A DNA stretch of 64,000 bases from Frigidibacter sp. (GTDB taxonomy: Bacteria; Pseudomonadota; Alphaproteobacteria; Rhodobacterales; Rhodobacteraceae). The notes below the pieces were generated by a model. That model did no database searches, had not been told where the DNA came from, and was given only the letters and a program-made list of their open reading frames with translations. Position numbers and translations under genes: made by a program. Each line of letters opens with the position of its first letter. Position 1 is the first letter of the stretch. Shown here one piece after another: positions 16,842 through 25,026 of the stretch. The stretch is from assembly GCF_030695035.1 (NCBI RefSeq), contig NZ_JAUYTT010000005.1:257012-321011 (forward strand). The letters run 5' to 3'.

Positions 16842-17485
16842 CCGACCCCAAAGGCCCCCGCGACGACCGCTGGTATCTGCCGCTGATGTCCCCCAACACC
16901 AAGGGCCCCAAATTTGCCTGGCTGGACCCGACGTCGATCTACATCAATGCCGCCGCGTTCGAGGATCTGCTGGATGACCTGATCGCGGACCTGAAGGGCG
17001 TCGATTTCGACGTGGTCGGCGGATGCGACGCGATGGGCTTTGTCCTTGGCGCCGGCATCGCCGCACGCACGGGCCGCGGCTTCCTGCCGGTGCGCAAGGC
17101 GGGCAAGCTCTGCGTCGATACTGACCGCGTCAGCTTTACCAACTATTCCGGGCGCACGCAGGACATGGAGATGCGCCTGCCGGCCTTCGCGCCCGGAACG
17201 CGGGTGCTGCTGGCGGATCAGTGGATCCAGACCGGCGGCACGATGGAGGCGGCCATTGCCCTGGTCGAGCGCCAGAACGGCGTCGTCGCGGGCCTTGTCA
17301 GCATCGCGATGGAAACCTGCCCCGCGACGCAGGGATTCCTTGCGCGGTTCCCCGTGGTCACCGCCGTTGTGCCGGGCAGTCATTGGCAGCGGGACTGCGA
17401 TGCGCAGGTGCTTGCCAGCTTCGGGACCTATGACCCCGCGCTGACCTTCCCCACTGCGGGCCGGACCACGCCGCTCATGGCCTGA
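16838..17485 (+). CDS. Type I phosphoribosyltransferase-like protein with altered PRPP motif
   Basis: 215 residues, fold of adenine-type phosphoribosyltransferases. The PRPP-binding loop reads VLLADQWIQTGGT (about 123-135): the TGGT phosphate loop is intact but the usual acidic pair is Asp127-Gln128 instead of two acids. Residues 88-91 (VRKAGK) match the PRPP pyrophosphate-contact region. The C-terminus extends beyond a minimal APRT. It is coupled to the BtpA-like gene by ATGA and its last 58 bp overlap the convergent gntR gene. It may salvage a base released by the amidohydrolases, or have lost transferase activity and bind a ligand. Function is open. Confidence 0.75.
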   Translation: MTDPKGPRDDRWYLPLMSPNTKGPKFAWLDPTSIYINAAAFEDLLDDLIADLKGVDFDVVGGCDAMGFVLGAGIAARTGRGFLPVRKAGKLCVDTDRVSFTNYSGRTQDMEMRLPAFAPGTRVLLADQWIQTGGTMEAAIALVERQNGVVAGLVSIAMETCPATQGFLARFPVVTAVVPGSHWQRDCDAQVLASFGTYDPALTFPTAGRTTPLMA

Positions 17486-18144
17486 CGCCGCGCAAGCTCC
17501 TCTGCGCCGGCGATGTCGAGGTGGATGGACGTGTCGATATGCGCCCGCACGGCACGTTCCGCCTCGTCCGGCCCGGCCGCGGTCAGCGCCCGGTACAGGT
17601 CCTCATGCTCGGCCACCAGCGGGTTGCGCAGCGGCCAGTGCCGTTCCGACCAGCGATAGAGCCACTCGACCTTGCCCGCCAGGGACCGGTGCCGCCGGAT
17701 CAGGTGGCCGTGGCCGGTCTGGGTGACGAAACTGGCGTGAAAGCCGAGGTCGGCGGCGACGCGCGCATCCGTGTCATTGCCATCGGCAAGGTGCAGTGCC
17801 TCGAAGGCCGCATCGACCAGGTTGGTGCCAAGCGCCGCGCGCCGTTGGGCCAAAATCCGGGCGGCGAGGCCTTCGAAGGCGGCGCGCAGGGTGTAGATTT
17901 CCCAGATGTTCTGCGCATCGAGCGGGGCGACGCGCCAATTCGAATAGGGCGTGCGCATCACCAGCTCTTCGCCCTCGGCCATGAACAGCGCGGCGCGCAC
18001 GGTGCTGCGGCCCACACCGATGGCCTCGCTCAGCGCAATCTCGGTCAGCACCGATCCCGGAGCGAACTCTCCCAGGATGATCGCGCGGCGCAGCCAGTCC
18101 GTCGCATCATCCTGAAGGCTCTTCCGCTCCAGTTTCTGCCGCAT
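17428..18144 (-). CDS. GntR-family regulator, FadR/FCD type
   Basis: 238 residues. N-terminal winged helix with TEIALSEAIGVGRSTVRAAL near residue 35-54 and a C-terminal FCD domain whose likely metal ligands are in DLGFH, AEHEDLY and RAHIDTS. I chose the ATG at 18144, which overlaps the ATPase stop by one base (TGATG); the frame runs further upstream into that gene. It closes an amino-acid importer operon, so it probably autoregulates that operon. Its 3' end overlaps the convergent phosphoribosyltransferase-like gene by 58 bp. Confidence 0.88.
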   Translation of the reverse strand: MRQKLERKSLQDDATDWLRRAIILGEFAPGSVLTEIALSEAIGVGRSTVRAALFMAEGEELVMRTPYSNWRVAPLDAQNIWEIYTLRAAFEGLAARILAQRRAALGTNLVDAAFEALHLADGNDTDARVAADLGFHASFVTQTGHGHLIRRHRSLAGKVEWLYRWSERHWPLRNPLVAEHEDLYRALTAAGPDEAERAVRAHIDTSIHLDIAGAEELARRQAMSGVVRPAVGKVSAGS

Positions 18145-18914
18145 CACCTGTTCCTTTGAAAATGGCCCGACACGAAGGCGCGGCAACGGTCGGAAACCGG
18201 GTTGCCGAACACCTGATCCGGGTGACCATCTTCCTCGATCAGCCCCTGATGCAAGAAGACCGTACGCGACGAGACTTCGCGCGCAAAGCCCATCTCATGC
18301 GTGACGATCAGCATGGTGCGGCCTTCCTCGGCCAGGCTGCGGATGACCTTCAGCACCTCGCCCACCAGTTCGGGGTCGAGCGCGCTTGTCGGCTCGTCGA
18401 ACAGCAGGGCGCGGGGGTGCTGCGCCAGCGCCCGCGCGATGGCGACGCGCTGTTGCTGGCCGCCCGACAGGTGGACGGGCCAGGCATCGCGCTTGTCCGA
18501 CAGGCCAACCTTGTCCAGCAGTGCCTCGGCCTCCTCAACGCACTCGGCGCGGGGGCGGCCCTGCACGTGGATCGGTGCCTCGATGACGTTTTCCAGCACG
18601 GTGCGATGGGGCCAGAGGTTGAAGCCTTGGAAGACGAACCCCAGCTCGCTGCGGATTGTGCGCGCCGTCACCTTGTCGCGCCGCGACAGGATCCCGCCGC
18701 GGGGTTCGATGACATGCTCGCCGACTGCGACGATGCCGCTGTCTGGCACCTCCAGCATCGGGATGCAGCGCAGGAAGGTCGACTTGCCGGAGCCCGAGGC
18801 ACCGATCAGCGAGATCACGTCGCCATCTTGTGCCTTCAGGTCGATGCCGCGCAGCACGGCATTCGCCCCAAAGCTCTTGTGCAGGCCGGTCACGGCGATG
18901 GCGGGGATGCTCAT
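18144..18914 (-). CDS. Polar amino acid ABC importer ATPase (HisP/GlnQ type)
   Basis: 256 residues, the usual length for HisP/GlnQ. Walker A GASGSGKSTFLRC near residue 37, Q-loop GFVFQGFNLWPH, signature LSGGQQQRVAIARA, Walker B ALLFDEPTSALDPE and switch His in VTHEMGFA. The ATG overlaps the stop of the upstream permease. The insert after the fourth strand (ILSRRDKVTART) is typical of HisP-like proteins for basic or polar amino acids. Confidence 0.94.
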   Translation of the reverse strand: MSIPAIAVTGLHKSFGANAVLRGIDLKAQDGDVISLIGASGSGKSTFLRCIPMLEVPDSGIVAVGEHVIEPRGGILSRRDKVTARTIRSELGFVFQGFNLWPHRTVLENVIEAPIHVQGRPRAECVEEAEALLDKVGLSDKRDAWPVHLSGGQQQRVAIARALAQHPRALLFDEPTSALDPELVGEVLKVIRSLAEEGRTMLIVTHEMGFAREVSSRTVFLHQGLIEEDGHPDQVFGNPVSDRCRAFVSGHFQRNR

Positions 18915-19597
18915 GCAGACACTCCAAACTTGTACGGAGAGAGGCGCCGTTCCAGCCAGCCCGCGCCCCGTGTCACCAGCAGCGACAGGGCAAGGTAGAT
19001 GACGGCGGCGCAGAGGAATATCTCGACCGCGCGATAGGTGGCCGAAACCTCGGCCCGTGCGAGGCCGGTGACATCCAGCAGCGTGATCGTGCTGACAAGC
19101 GCGGTGGCTTTCAGCATCGAGATGATCTCGTTGCTGTAGGCAGGCAACGCCTGCCGCATCGCCAGCGGCAACACGATGCGGCGCATGACCATGATCCGGC
19201 TCATGCCCGACACGCGCCCGGCCTCGACCGCACCCTGCGGCACGGCGCGCAGGCCCCCGCGCAGGATCTCGGAGGTATAGGCGGCATCGTTCAGCGCCAG
19301 CGCCAGCAGGCCGCACCAATAGGGCTCGCGCAGGAAGGGCCACAGGAAACTGCTGCGCACGGCGTCAAAGCTGGCGAGGCCATAGTAGATCATGAAGATC
19401 TGGATCAGCAGCGGCGTACCGCGGAACACGAAGACGTAAGTCGCGGCGATGGTATTGCCGAGGCGGCTCGCGCGCATCAGGTTCAGCAGCAGCGCCAGCA
19501 TCCCTCCGCCCAGAAGCGACAGCGCGGTCAGGTTCAGCGTCAGCGGCAGGCCGGTCAGCAGCTTGAGGAAGATCCCCGACAGGAATTCGGTATCCAT
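18911..19597 (-). CDS. Polar amino acid ABC importer permease (HisM type)
   Basis: 228 residues with about five membrane helices and the HEQ/MetI-like loop GAVEAGRVSGMSRIMVMRRI. The start is uncertain: ATG 19597 lies 11 bp after AGCAGGG, whereas ATG 19606, which would add MPD, is too close to it. The gene begins next to the stop of the previous permease and ends in an ATGA overlap with the ATPase gene. Confidence 0.9.
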   Translation of the reverse strand: MDTEFLSGIFLKLLTGLPLTLNLTALSLLGGGMLALLLNLMRASRLGNTIAATYVFVFRGTPLLIQIFMIYYGLASFDAVRSSFLWPFLREPYWCGLLALALNDAAYTSEILRGGLRAVPQGAVEAGRVSGMSRIMVMRRIVLPLAMRQALPAYSNEIISMLKATALVSTITLLDVTGLARAEVSATYRAVEIFLCAAVIYLALSLLVTRGAGWLERRLSPYKFGVSA

Positions 19598-19598
19598 G

Positions 19599-20318
19599 TC
19601 AGGCATGTCCCTGCTGATGGCCGCGCAGCGAGCGCCGCTCGGCAATGCGGAAGACGATGTCCGACAGGCTGGTGATGATCAGGAAGATCACCGCGCCGGC
19701 GAGGTAGAACATGAAATGCTCTTGGGTGGAGCCTGCGGCGATGGAGACCTGGCGCATCGTTTCGACCAGCCCGGTGACCGAGATCAGCGCCGTCTCCTTG
19801 ATGACGGATTGCCACTGGTTCCCCATTGCCGGAATGGCGGTGGTCAGGGCCTGCGGCGCGATCACCCGGCGGAACAGCGTCAGGCGGCCCATGCCGACCA
19901 CGCGCCCCGCCTCGATGGTGCCGGTGGGAACCGCGTAGTAGGCGCCCCGCAGCACCTCGGATTGCGCGGCGCCGGAGATCAGGCCGATGGCCAGCACCCC
20001 CGCGACAAAGCCGCTGATATCGAAGGGCCCCTCGAACCCAAGCGCGGTGCCGACGGCCGCCACCACCTGACGCCCGCCAAAGTAGAAGAGGTAGATCACC
20101 AGAAGGTCAGGCACGCCGCGCAGCACGACGGTATAGCCGATGGCCAGCCGCTGAACCCAGCGGCTGCCGGCGATCCGGGCCCAGGCACAGAGCGTGCCCA
20201 GGACCAGACCCAGCATAAAGGCGCAGATGGACACGACCAGCGTCATGCCGCCGGCCCGGATCAGGACCATGCCCCAGCCTTCCGGGCCGAAGCCGAGCAA
20301 TGCCCAGTCGAAATCCAC
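19599..20318 (-). CDS. Polar amino acid ABC importer permease (HisQ type)
   Basis: 239 residues, five predicted helices, with the permease loop GTIEAGRVVGMGRLTLFRRV. I selected a GTG start at 20318, 6 bp after a TGAGG site that overlaps the binding-protein stop; the longer frame from 20360 would run inside the binding-protein gene. It pairs with the HisM-type permease. Confidence 0.9.
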   Translation of the reverse strand: MDFDWALLGFGPEGWGMVLIRAGGMTLVVSICAFMLGLVLGTLCAWARIAGSRWVQRLAIGYTVVLRGVPDLLVIYLFYFGGRQVVAAVGTALGFEGPFDISGFVAGVLAIGLISGAAQSEVLRGAYYAVPTGTIEAGRVVGMGRLTLFRRVIAPQALTTAIPAMGNQWQSVIKETALISVTGLVETMRQVSIAAGSTQEHFMFYLAGAVIFLIITSLSDIVFRIAERRSLRGHQQGHA

Positions 20319-20326
20319 CTGAGGCC

Positions 20327-21175
20327 TCAGAGCTTCGGGGTGACGTCGATGCCGAACCACTTGGCCGACAGGTCCGACAGGCTGCCGTCATCCGACATCG
20401 CCTTCAGCCCCTCGTTGAACATCGCGGCAAGGTCGCTGCCCTTGGCGATGGCGATGGCCGCGCCATTGCCCATCAGCCCGCCGCCGAAGGTCGGGCCGCT
20501 GATTGCAACCTTGCCCTCGTTCTTCTTGAGGAAGGCCGACAGGTTGGTGACCGAGGCCATGACCGCATCCGCCCGCCCGTTGAGCAGATCCTGATAGGCC
20601 TCGGGCCCCGTCTGATAGGCGCGCACCGTCACGCCCTGCGGCGCAAGATAGGTGTCAAGGAATCCCGACTGGATGGTCGAGACCTGCACCGCGACGGTCT
20701 TGCCTTTCAGCGCTGCGGCAACGGCGTCGATGGCGGGTTTTGCACCGGCCTCATCCGCAAGGTCCACCTTGATCCCGGTCTCGGGCAGGGTCAGGCCGGT
20801 TTCATTGACCGTCACGAAGGCCGATCCGCCGGTGGTGTAGGGCAGCGAGAAGTCGATCACCTCCTGCCGCGCCGGTGTGACGGAAATGGCATCGACCACG
20901 GCGTCATACTTGCCGTCGATCAGGCCCTGGATCATGCCGTCCCAGGCCTGGGCGATCAGCTCGAATTCAAAGCCCTGACGTTCCGACAGCGCCTGCACCA
21001 GCTCCGGCTCGAACCCGGTGATCGCGCCCGAAGGGGCGGTCTGGTTGAACGGAGGGAACGCGCCCTCCGTGGCGAAGCGGATGGTGCGGGCCTGCGCGCG
21101 CAGCAGGCCGGGGGCGGCCAGCAGGCCGGTGCCGGCGGCGAGGGTCGAGACGAAGGTTCTTCTGGTGACGGTCAT
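20327..21175 (-). CDS. Polar amino acid ABC importer binding protein (HisJ/FliY family 3)
   Basis: 282 residues. Signal sequence with RRTFVSTLAAGTG (Tat-like, cleavage after LLRAQA), then family-3 solute-binding domain with the entry motif IRFATEGAFPPFN and FEPELVQALSERQG, and ISVTPARQEVIDFSLPY in the hinge region. This family carries polar amino acids, opines, cystine and ectoine. It is 25 bp from the M20 hydrolase gene upstream, so the transported ligand is probably that enzyme's substrate. Confidence 0.93.
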   Translation of the reverse strand: MTVTRRTFVSTLAAGTGLLAAPGLLRAQARTIRFATEGAFPPFNQTAPSGAITGFEPELVQALSERQGFEFELIAQAWDGMIQGLIDGKYDAVVDAISVTPARQEVIDFSLPYTTGGSAFVTVNETGLTLPETGIKVDLADEAGAKPAIDAVAAALKGKTVAVQVSTIQSGFLDTYLAPQGVTVRAYQTGPEAYQDLLNGRADAVMASVTNLSAFLKKNEGKVAISGPTFGGGLMGNGAAIAIAKGSDLAAMFNEGLKAMSDDGSLSDLSAKWFGIDVTPKL

Positions 21176-21200
21176 GGGAGGGGCCTCTGGGTCAGGATGA

Positions 21201-22391
21201 TCAGGACAGGAGTTCGACGGCCATTCGGGTCAGGGCCACCGCGCTTTGCGCGATGCAGGCCTCATCCGGCTGATAGTCGGAGTTGTGGACGCGGTCGTCG
21301 CGCCCCGGCTGGCCAGAGCCGACATGGATCTGGATCGAGGGCATCCGTTCCGAGAAGAACGAGAAGTCCTCGGCCCCGAAGCTGGTGCCTTGCTGCACCT
21401 CGGGTGCGGCGCCGAATTGCGCGGCCAGCACGGTTGCCGCCAGATCGACCAAGCGGTCATCGTTCAGCACCATCGGCGCGCCGCGGACATACTCGACCTC
21501 GGCCCGCAGGTTCTGCGCCATGGCGACGCCCTCGCAGATCCGGCGCAGCGATGCCTCGGCCCGGTCGCGGGATGCGGGCGTGCGGGCGCGGACGGTGCCC
21601 TCGAACATGCAGCTGTCGGGGATGATGTTCTGCGTGGCCCCGCCGGTAATATGGCCCACGGTCAGCACCGCCGACATCGCCGGGTCCATCTCGCGCGAGA
21701 TCACGGTTTGCAGCTGCGCGATGACGAAGGCCGCCGCGACGATGGGGTCGGCGGCGGCATGGGGGCGCGCGGCGTGCCCCGATTTGCCATGCATCACCAC
21801 GCGGAATTCGTCGCTGGAGGCTGTGCTGGCGCCGCGGTTCAGCAGCACTTGTCCTGCCGGGATTTCCGGGCGGTTGTGGAAGGCAATCGCCATGTCGGCC
21901 CCGTCGGCCGCCCCATCGGCAACCATCGCGGCGGCGCCGCTGTCTTGCGTCTCCTCGGCCGGCTGGAACACCAGCCGCACGGTGCCGCGCAGCCGCGGGG
22001 CCAGCTCCTTCAGCGCCGAGGCTGCGCCAATCAGCGCCGCCGTATGCAGGTCATGCCCGCAGGCATGCATCTTGCCGGGAATGGTCGAGGCGAAGGGCAG
22101 GCCCGTCATCTCGTGGATCGGCAGCGCATCCATATCGGCGCGGAGGATCAGGCACGGGCCGGGCGCGGCACCGGCAATCTCGGCCACCACGCCGGTCCGG
22201 CCGACGCCGGCTTTCGGCGACAGGCCCAGGGCTTCCAGCTCGCGCATGACGCTGGCGGCGGTGCGGACCGTCTCGAATCCGATCTCGGGATGGGCGTGGA
22301 TGTCGCGGCGGATCTCGATGAGGCGCGCCTCGACCGACTGGATGAGGGCGGCGATTTCCGGCCCTGGATCGTTGACGAGAGTTTGCGCCAT
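21201..22391 (-). CDS. M20-family amidohydrolase (hippurate/N-acyl-amino-acid hydrolase type)
   Basis: 396 residues, cytoplasmic metal-dependent hydrolase. Metal and catalytic signatures are MHACGHDLHTAALIGA near residue 103, QPAEETQDSG near 139, and a C-terminal SFGAEDFSFFSE. A dimerisation domain lies between. Related enzymes release amino acids from N-acyl or indole conjugates (HipO, IAA-amino acid hydrolases). It heads the amino-acid importer operon and is divergent from the PLP enzyme gene. The substrate is probably an N-acylated amino acid taken up by the neighbouring importer; this is inference. Confidence 0.92.
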   Translation of the reverse strand: MAQTLVNDPGPEIAALIQSVEARLIEIRRDIHAHPEIGFETVRTAASVMRELEALGLSPKAGVGRTGVVAEIAGAAPGPCLILRADMDALPIHEMTGLPFASTIPGKMHACGHDLHTAALIGAASALKELAPRLRGTVRLVFQPAEETQDSGAAAMVADGAADGADMAIAFHNRPEIPAGQVLLNRGASTASSDEFRVVMHGKSGHAARPHAAADPIVAAAFVIAQLQTVISREMDPAMSAVLTVGHITGGATQNIIPDSCMFEGTVRARTPASRDRAEASLRRICEGVAMAQNLRAEVEYVRGAPMVLNDDRLVDLAATVLAAQFGAAPEVQQGTSFGAEDFSFFSERMPSIQIHVGSGQPGRDDRVHNSDYQPDEACIAQSAVALTRMAVELLS

Positions 22392-22462
22392 GATGCGTCC
22401 TTCGAATGTGCCTTGCAGTGACCGGCCTCTCTAGGGCACGTTGCGAGCGGCCGATGTCAAGG

Positions 22463-22476
22463 ATCGACAATCGACA
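22463..22476. promoter_or_regulatory. Tandem ATCGACA repeat in a divergent promoter region
   Basis: Two adjacent copies of ATCGACA followed by GTCAATC lie in the 136-bp gap between the divergent M20 and PLP-enzyme genes. They are candidate GntR operator half-sites. Support is only position and repetition. Confidence 0.3.
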
Positions 22477-22527
22477 GTCAATCCTCAAGACGAGATACGA
22501 CGAAATTTTGGGCGGTTGCACAAGAAG

Positions 22528-23658
22528 ATGAAGATCGACACCCTCCTTGCCGGGCTGGACGGCGTCACCGATGGCGCAGGCGGGCTGGTCCCGCCGCTGC
22601 GGCTGTCGGTCACCCATGCCGCGCAGCCGGGCGGGCCGTCGCGTGGCTATGCCCGCTCTGGCCCAGACGGCGAGACGCTGCTGGAAACGATCCTCGCCCG
22701 GCTGGATGAGGCGGCAAGCGCTCTCGCCTTCGCCTCTGGCGCCTCGGCGGCGCAAGCAGCGCTGGCCCTTGTGCCGCCGGGGCGCGAGGTCTTGCTGGAG
22801 GCCGAGGGCTATTACGAGTTTCGCGGCATCGTGCAGCGCGCCACTGCCGCGCGCGGGCTGTCGCTGCGACTGGTCGAGATGACCGACCTTGCTGCCGTCG
22901 CCGCGCAGTTGTCATCGGGACGTGTGGGCATGGTCTGGGCAGAGTTTCCCGGCAACCCGCTGTGGCAGGTGCCGGACCTGCGCCGCCTGTCGGCCCTGTC
23001 GCACGGCGCGGGCGCGCTGCTGCTGGTCGATGCGACCGCCGCCACGCCCCACCACATCCGCCCGCTGACACTTGGGGCCGATGTGGTGCTGCATTCGGCG
23101 ACCAAGTTCCTGAACGGGCATGGCGACCTGATGGCAGGAGCACTGGCCCTGGCCGATCCCGACGCGCGCGCGGCGCTGGTCCAGCACCGCACCGATACCG
23201 GCACGATCCTGGCCCCCTTCAGCGAATGGCTGCTGCTGCGCGGCCTGCGCACCTTCGTGCTGCGGATGGAGCGGGCCTCGGCCACGGCCGCGCGGCTGGC
23301 GGTCTGGTTGGCGGATCAGGGGCTGACGGTCCATTATCCCGGCCTGCCGGACCATCCGCAGCACGCCATCGCCTGCGCGCAGTACACCAATGGTTTCGGG
23401 CCGATGCTGTCCTTCCGGATGGGCACTGCCGCCCGCGCCGATGCCGTGGTGGCGGCGGTGCGCATCTTCCGCCGCGCCACCTCGCTCGGCTCGACCGAAA
23501 GCCTGATCGAGCGACGGGCGGCGACCGAGGGCCCGGGCACCCGCTGCCCGGCGGATCTGATCCGGCTCTCCATCGGGCTGGAGGCGGCGGAAGACCTGAT
23601 CGGCGACCTTCAACACGCCCTCGATACCATCAACCGCACAAAGGACAACCCCACATGA
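22528..23658 (+). CDS. Cys/Met metabolism PLP-dependent enzyme (gamma-family)
   Basis: 376 residues, fold-type I of the cystathionine gamma-synthase/lyase family. The PLP lysine is in HSATKFLNGHGD, preceded by the Asp of LLLVDATAATP, and the C-terminus carries SLGSTESLIERR. The start at 22528 begins the conserved N-terminus; upstream in-frame codons lack a ribosome site. It overlaps the homocysteine methyltransferase gene by ATGA. Members include methionine gamma-lyase, cystathionine beta/gamma-lyase and O-succinylhomoserine sulfhydrylase; the reaction cannot be chosen here, but pairing with a methyltransferase points to homocysteine or methionine chemistry. Confidence 0.88.
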   Translation: MKIDTLLAGLDGVTDGAGGLVPPLRLSVTHAAQPGGPSRGYARSGPDGETLLETILARLDEAASALAFASGASAAQAALALVPPGREVLLEAEGYYEFRGIVQRATAARGLSLRLVEMTDLAAVAAQLSSGRVGMVWAEFPGNPLWQVPDLRRLSALSHGAGALLLVDATAATPHHIRPLTLGADVVLHSATKFLNGHGDLMAGALALADPDARAALVQHRTDTGTILAPFSEWLLLRGLRTFVLRMERASATAARLAVWLADQGLTVHYPGLPDHPQHAIACAQYTNGFGPMLSFRMGTAARADAVVAAVRIFRRATSLGSTESLIERRAATEGPGTRCPADLIRLSIGLEAAEDLIGDLQHALDTINRTKDNPT

Positions 23659-24536
23659 TCACGATCCTGGACGGCGGCATGGGCCGCGAGCTCGAGCGTA
23701 GCGGCGCCCCCTTCCGCCAACCCGAATGGTCGGCGCTGGCGCTGATGGAGGCACCCGAGACGGTGCGCGCCGCGCATGAGCGCTTCGTTGCGGCGGGGGC
23801 GACCGTCATCACCACCAACAGCTACGCGCTTGTGCCCTTCCACATCGGTCAGGCCCGGTTCGATGCCGATGCCGAGCGTCTGGCCTCGCTGGCCGGGCGG
23901 CTTGCCCGCGAGGCGGCGGATGCTGGCACCGGTGTGCAGGTGGCCGGCTCCTTGCCGCCGGTCTTCGGCTCCTACCGCCCCGACCTCTTCCGCGCAGGCG
24001 AGGCCGCAGCACTGCTGGCCCCGCTGGTCGCGGGCCTTGCGCCCCATGTCGACCTGTGGCTGGCCGAAACCCAGAGCAGCCTAGAGGAGGCCGAGGCGGC
24101 CGCCAAGGCCGTGGCCGGCACCGGCAAACCGATCTGGCTGTCCTTCACCCTGCGCGATGGCGATGAGGCGACGGACGAGCCCTGCCTGCGCTCTGGCCAG
24201 CCGGTGGCGGAGGCGGCGACATTGGCGCTGCGCGTCGGGGCCTCGGCGATGCTGTTCAACTGCTCGATGCCCGAGGTGATGCAGGGCGCGCTGGACGCCG
24301 CCCGCGCGGTGATCGGCGACCGGATCCCGCTTGGCGTCTACGCCAATGCCTTCACCTCGCAAGATGAGGATGGCGGCGCGAATGAGGTGGTCAGCGCGGT
24401 ACGGGATGACCTGACGACATCAGCCTATACGGCGATGGCACAAGGCTGGGCGGCGGGGGGTGCCACGATCATCGGCGGCTGCTGCGGGATCGGGACGGAG
24501 CATATCCACGCCGTCGCGGGCGCCCTGCGACGGTAA
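23655..24536 (+). CDS. Homocysteine S-methyltransferase family protein
   Basis: 293 residues of the betaine/S-methylmethionine-homocysteine methyltransferase fold. It starts with LDGGMGRELERSG, and the zinc cysteines are in LFNCSMPEV and GGCCGIG, all present. The usual reaction moves a methyl group from S-methylmethionine, SAM or a betaine to homocysteine, giving methionine. It is translationally coupled to the gamma-family PLP enzyme and faces the amino-acid importer. The methyl donor is not apparent. Confidence 0.9.
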   Translation: MITILDGGMGRELERSGAPFRQPEWSALALMEAPETVRAAHERFVAAGATVITTNSYALVPFHIGQARFDADAERLASLAGRLAREAADAGTGVQVAGSLPPVFGSYRPDLFRAGEAAALLAPLVAGLAPHVDLWLAETQSSLEEAEAAAKAVAGTGKPIWLSFTLRDGDEATDEPCLRSGQPVAEAATLALRVGASAMLFNCSMPEVMQGALDAARAVIGDRIPLGVYANAFTSQDEDGGANEVVSAVRDDLTTSAYTAMAQGWAAGGATIIGGCCGIGTEHIHAVAGALRR

Positions 24537-24556
24537 ACGGCACGCATAAATCCACG

Positions 24557-24593
24557 GACAAGGGCAGGGATGGTACGCATCCATGCCCTTGTC
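24557..24593. terminator. Bidirectional terminator-like hairpin
   Basis: GACAAGGGCA at 24557-24566 pairs with TGCCCTTGTC at 24584-24593, with further pairing of GGATG and CATCC inside. It sits between two convergent genes. There is no strong T-run, so the call is from structure and position. Confidence 0.55.
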
Positions 24594-24602
24594 GATGCGC
24601 GT

Positions 24603-24887
24603 TCAGCCGATCAGCTTCGCCAGCTTCATCGCCACCGTCGGGTCGCCAGACACCTTCAGCTTGCCCGTCACCACCCCCGTCATCGGATTCAGCTTGCCGG
24701 TCAGCAGCTTCACCAGATTGTCCTCGGTGATACGGATCGTGCAATCCGCCGCCCGGTCGTCCCGGCTCGCCGTGCCATCCGCCAGCACGATCACCCCCGC
24801 CTCGCCGCAGTCGAATTTCAGCGAGCCGGAGAACGGCGTCACCGCCAGTTTCTCGCGCATCTTCTCGGTGATCCTGTCCAGTGCCAT
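24603..24887 (-). CDS. SCP2 sterol-binding-domain protein
   Basis: 94 residues that make up one SCP2 domain: LKFDCGEAGVIVLADG, then DCTIRITEDNLVKLLTGKLN and the C-terminal GKLKVSGDPTVAMKLAKLIG helix. The stand-alone domain binds hydrophobic lipids in other organisms; its bacterial role is unclear. It is a single gene between a hairpin and the argG terminator. Confidence 0.9.
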   Translation of the reverse strand: MALDRITEKMREKLAVTPFSGSLKFDCGEAGVIVLADGTASRDDRAADCTIRITEDNLVKLLTGKLNPMTGVVTGKLKVSGDPTVAMKLAKLIG

Positions 24888-24975
24888 CAGCGCCCCCTTG
24901 CCATCTCAGGGCACCCTGCTGCGGGGCCAAAAGCCGGGCAAGTGTGCCGCTGCGTCACGGACCCGCATTGCATAG

Positions 24976-25004
24976 AAAAAGGGCGGCCCCGTGAGGAACC
25001 GCCC
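24976..25004 (-). terminator. argG terminator
   Basis: On the minus strand a GGGCGG/CCGCCC stem (24999-25004 with 24981-24986, with extra internal GG/CC pairing) is followed by TTTTT. It lies 22 bp after the argG stop codon and fits a Rho-independent terminator. Confidence 0.7.
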
Positions 25005-25026
25005 GTAACCCGTTGCTGCGCCTCGC

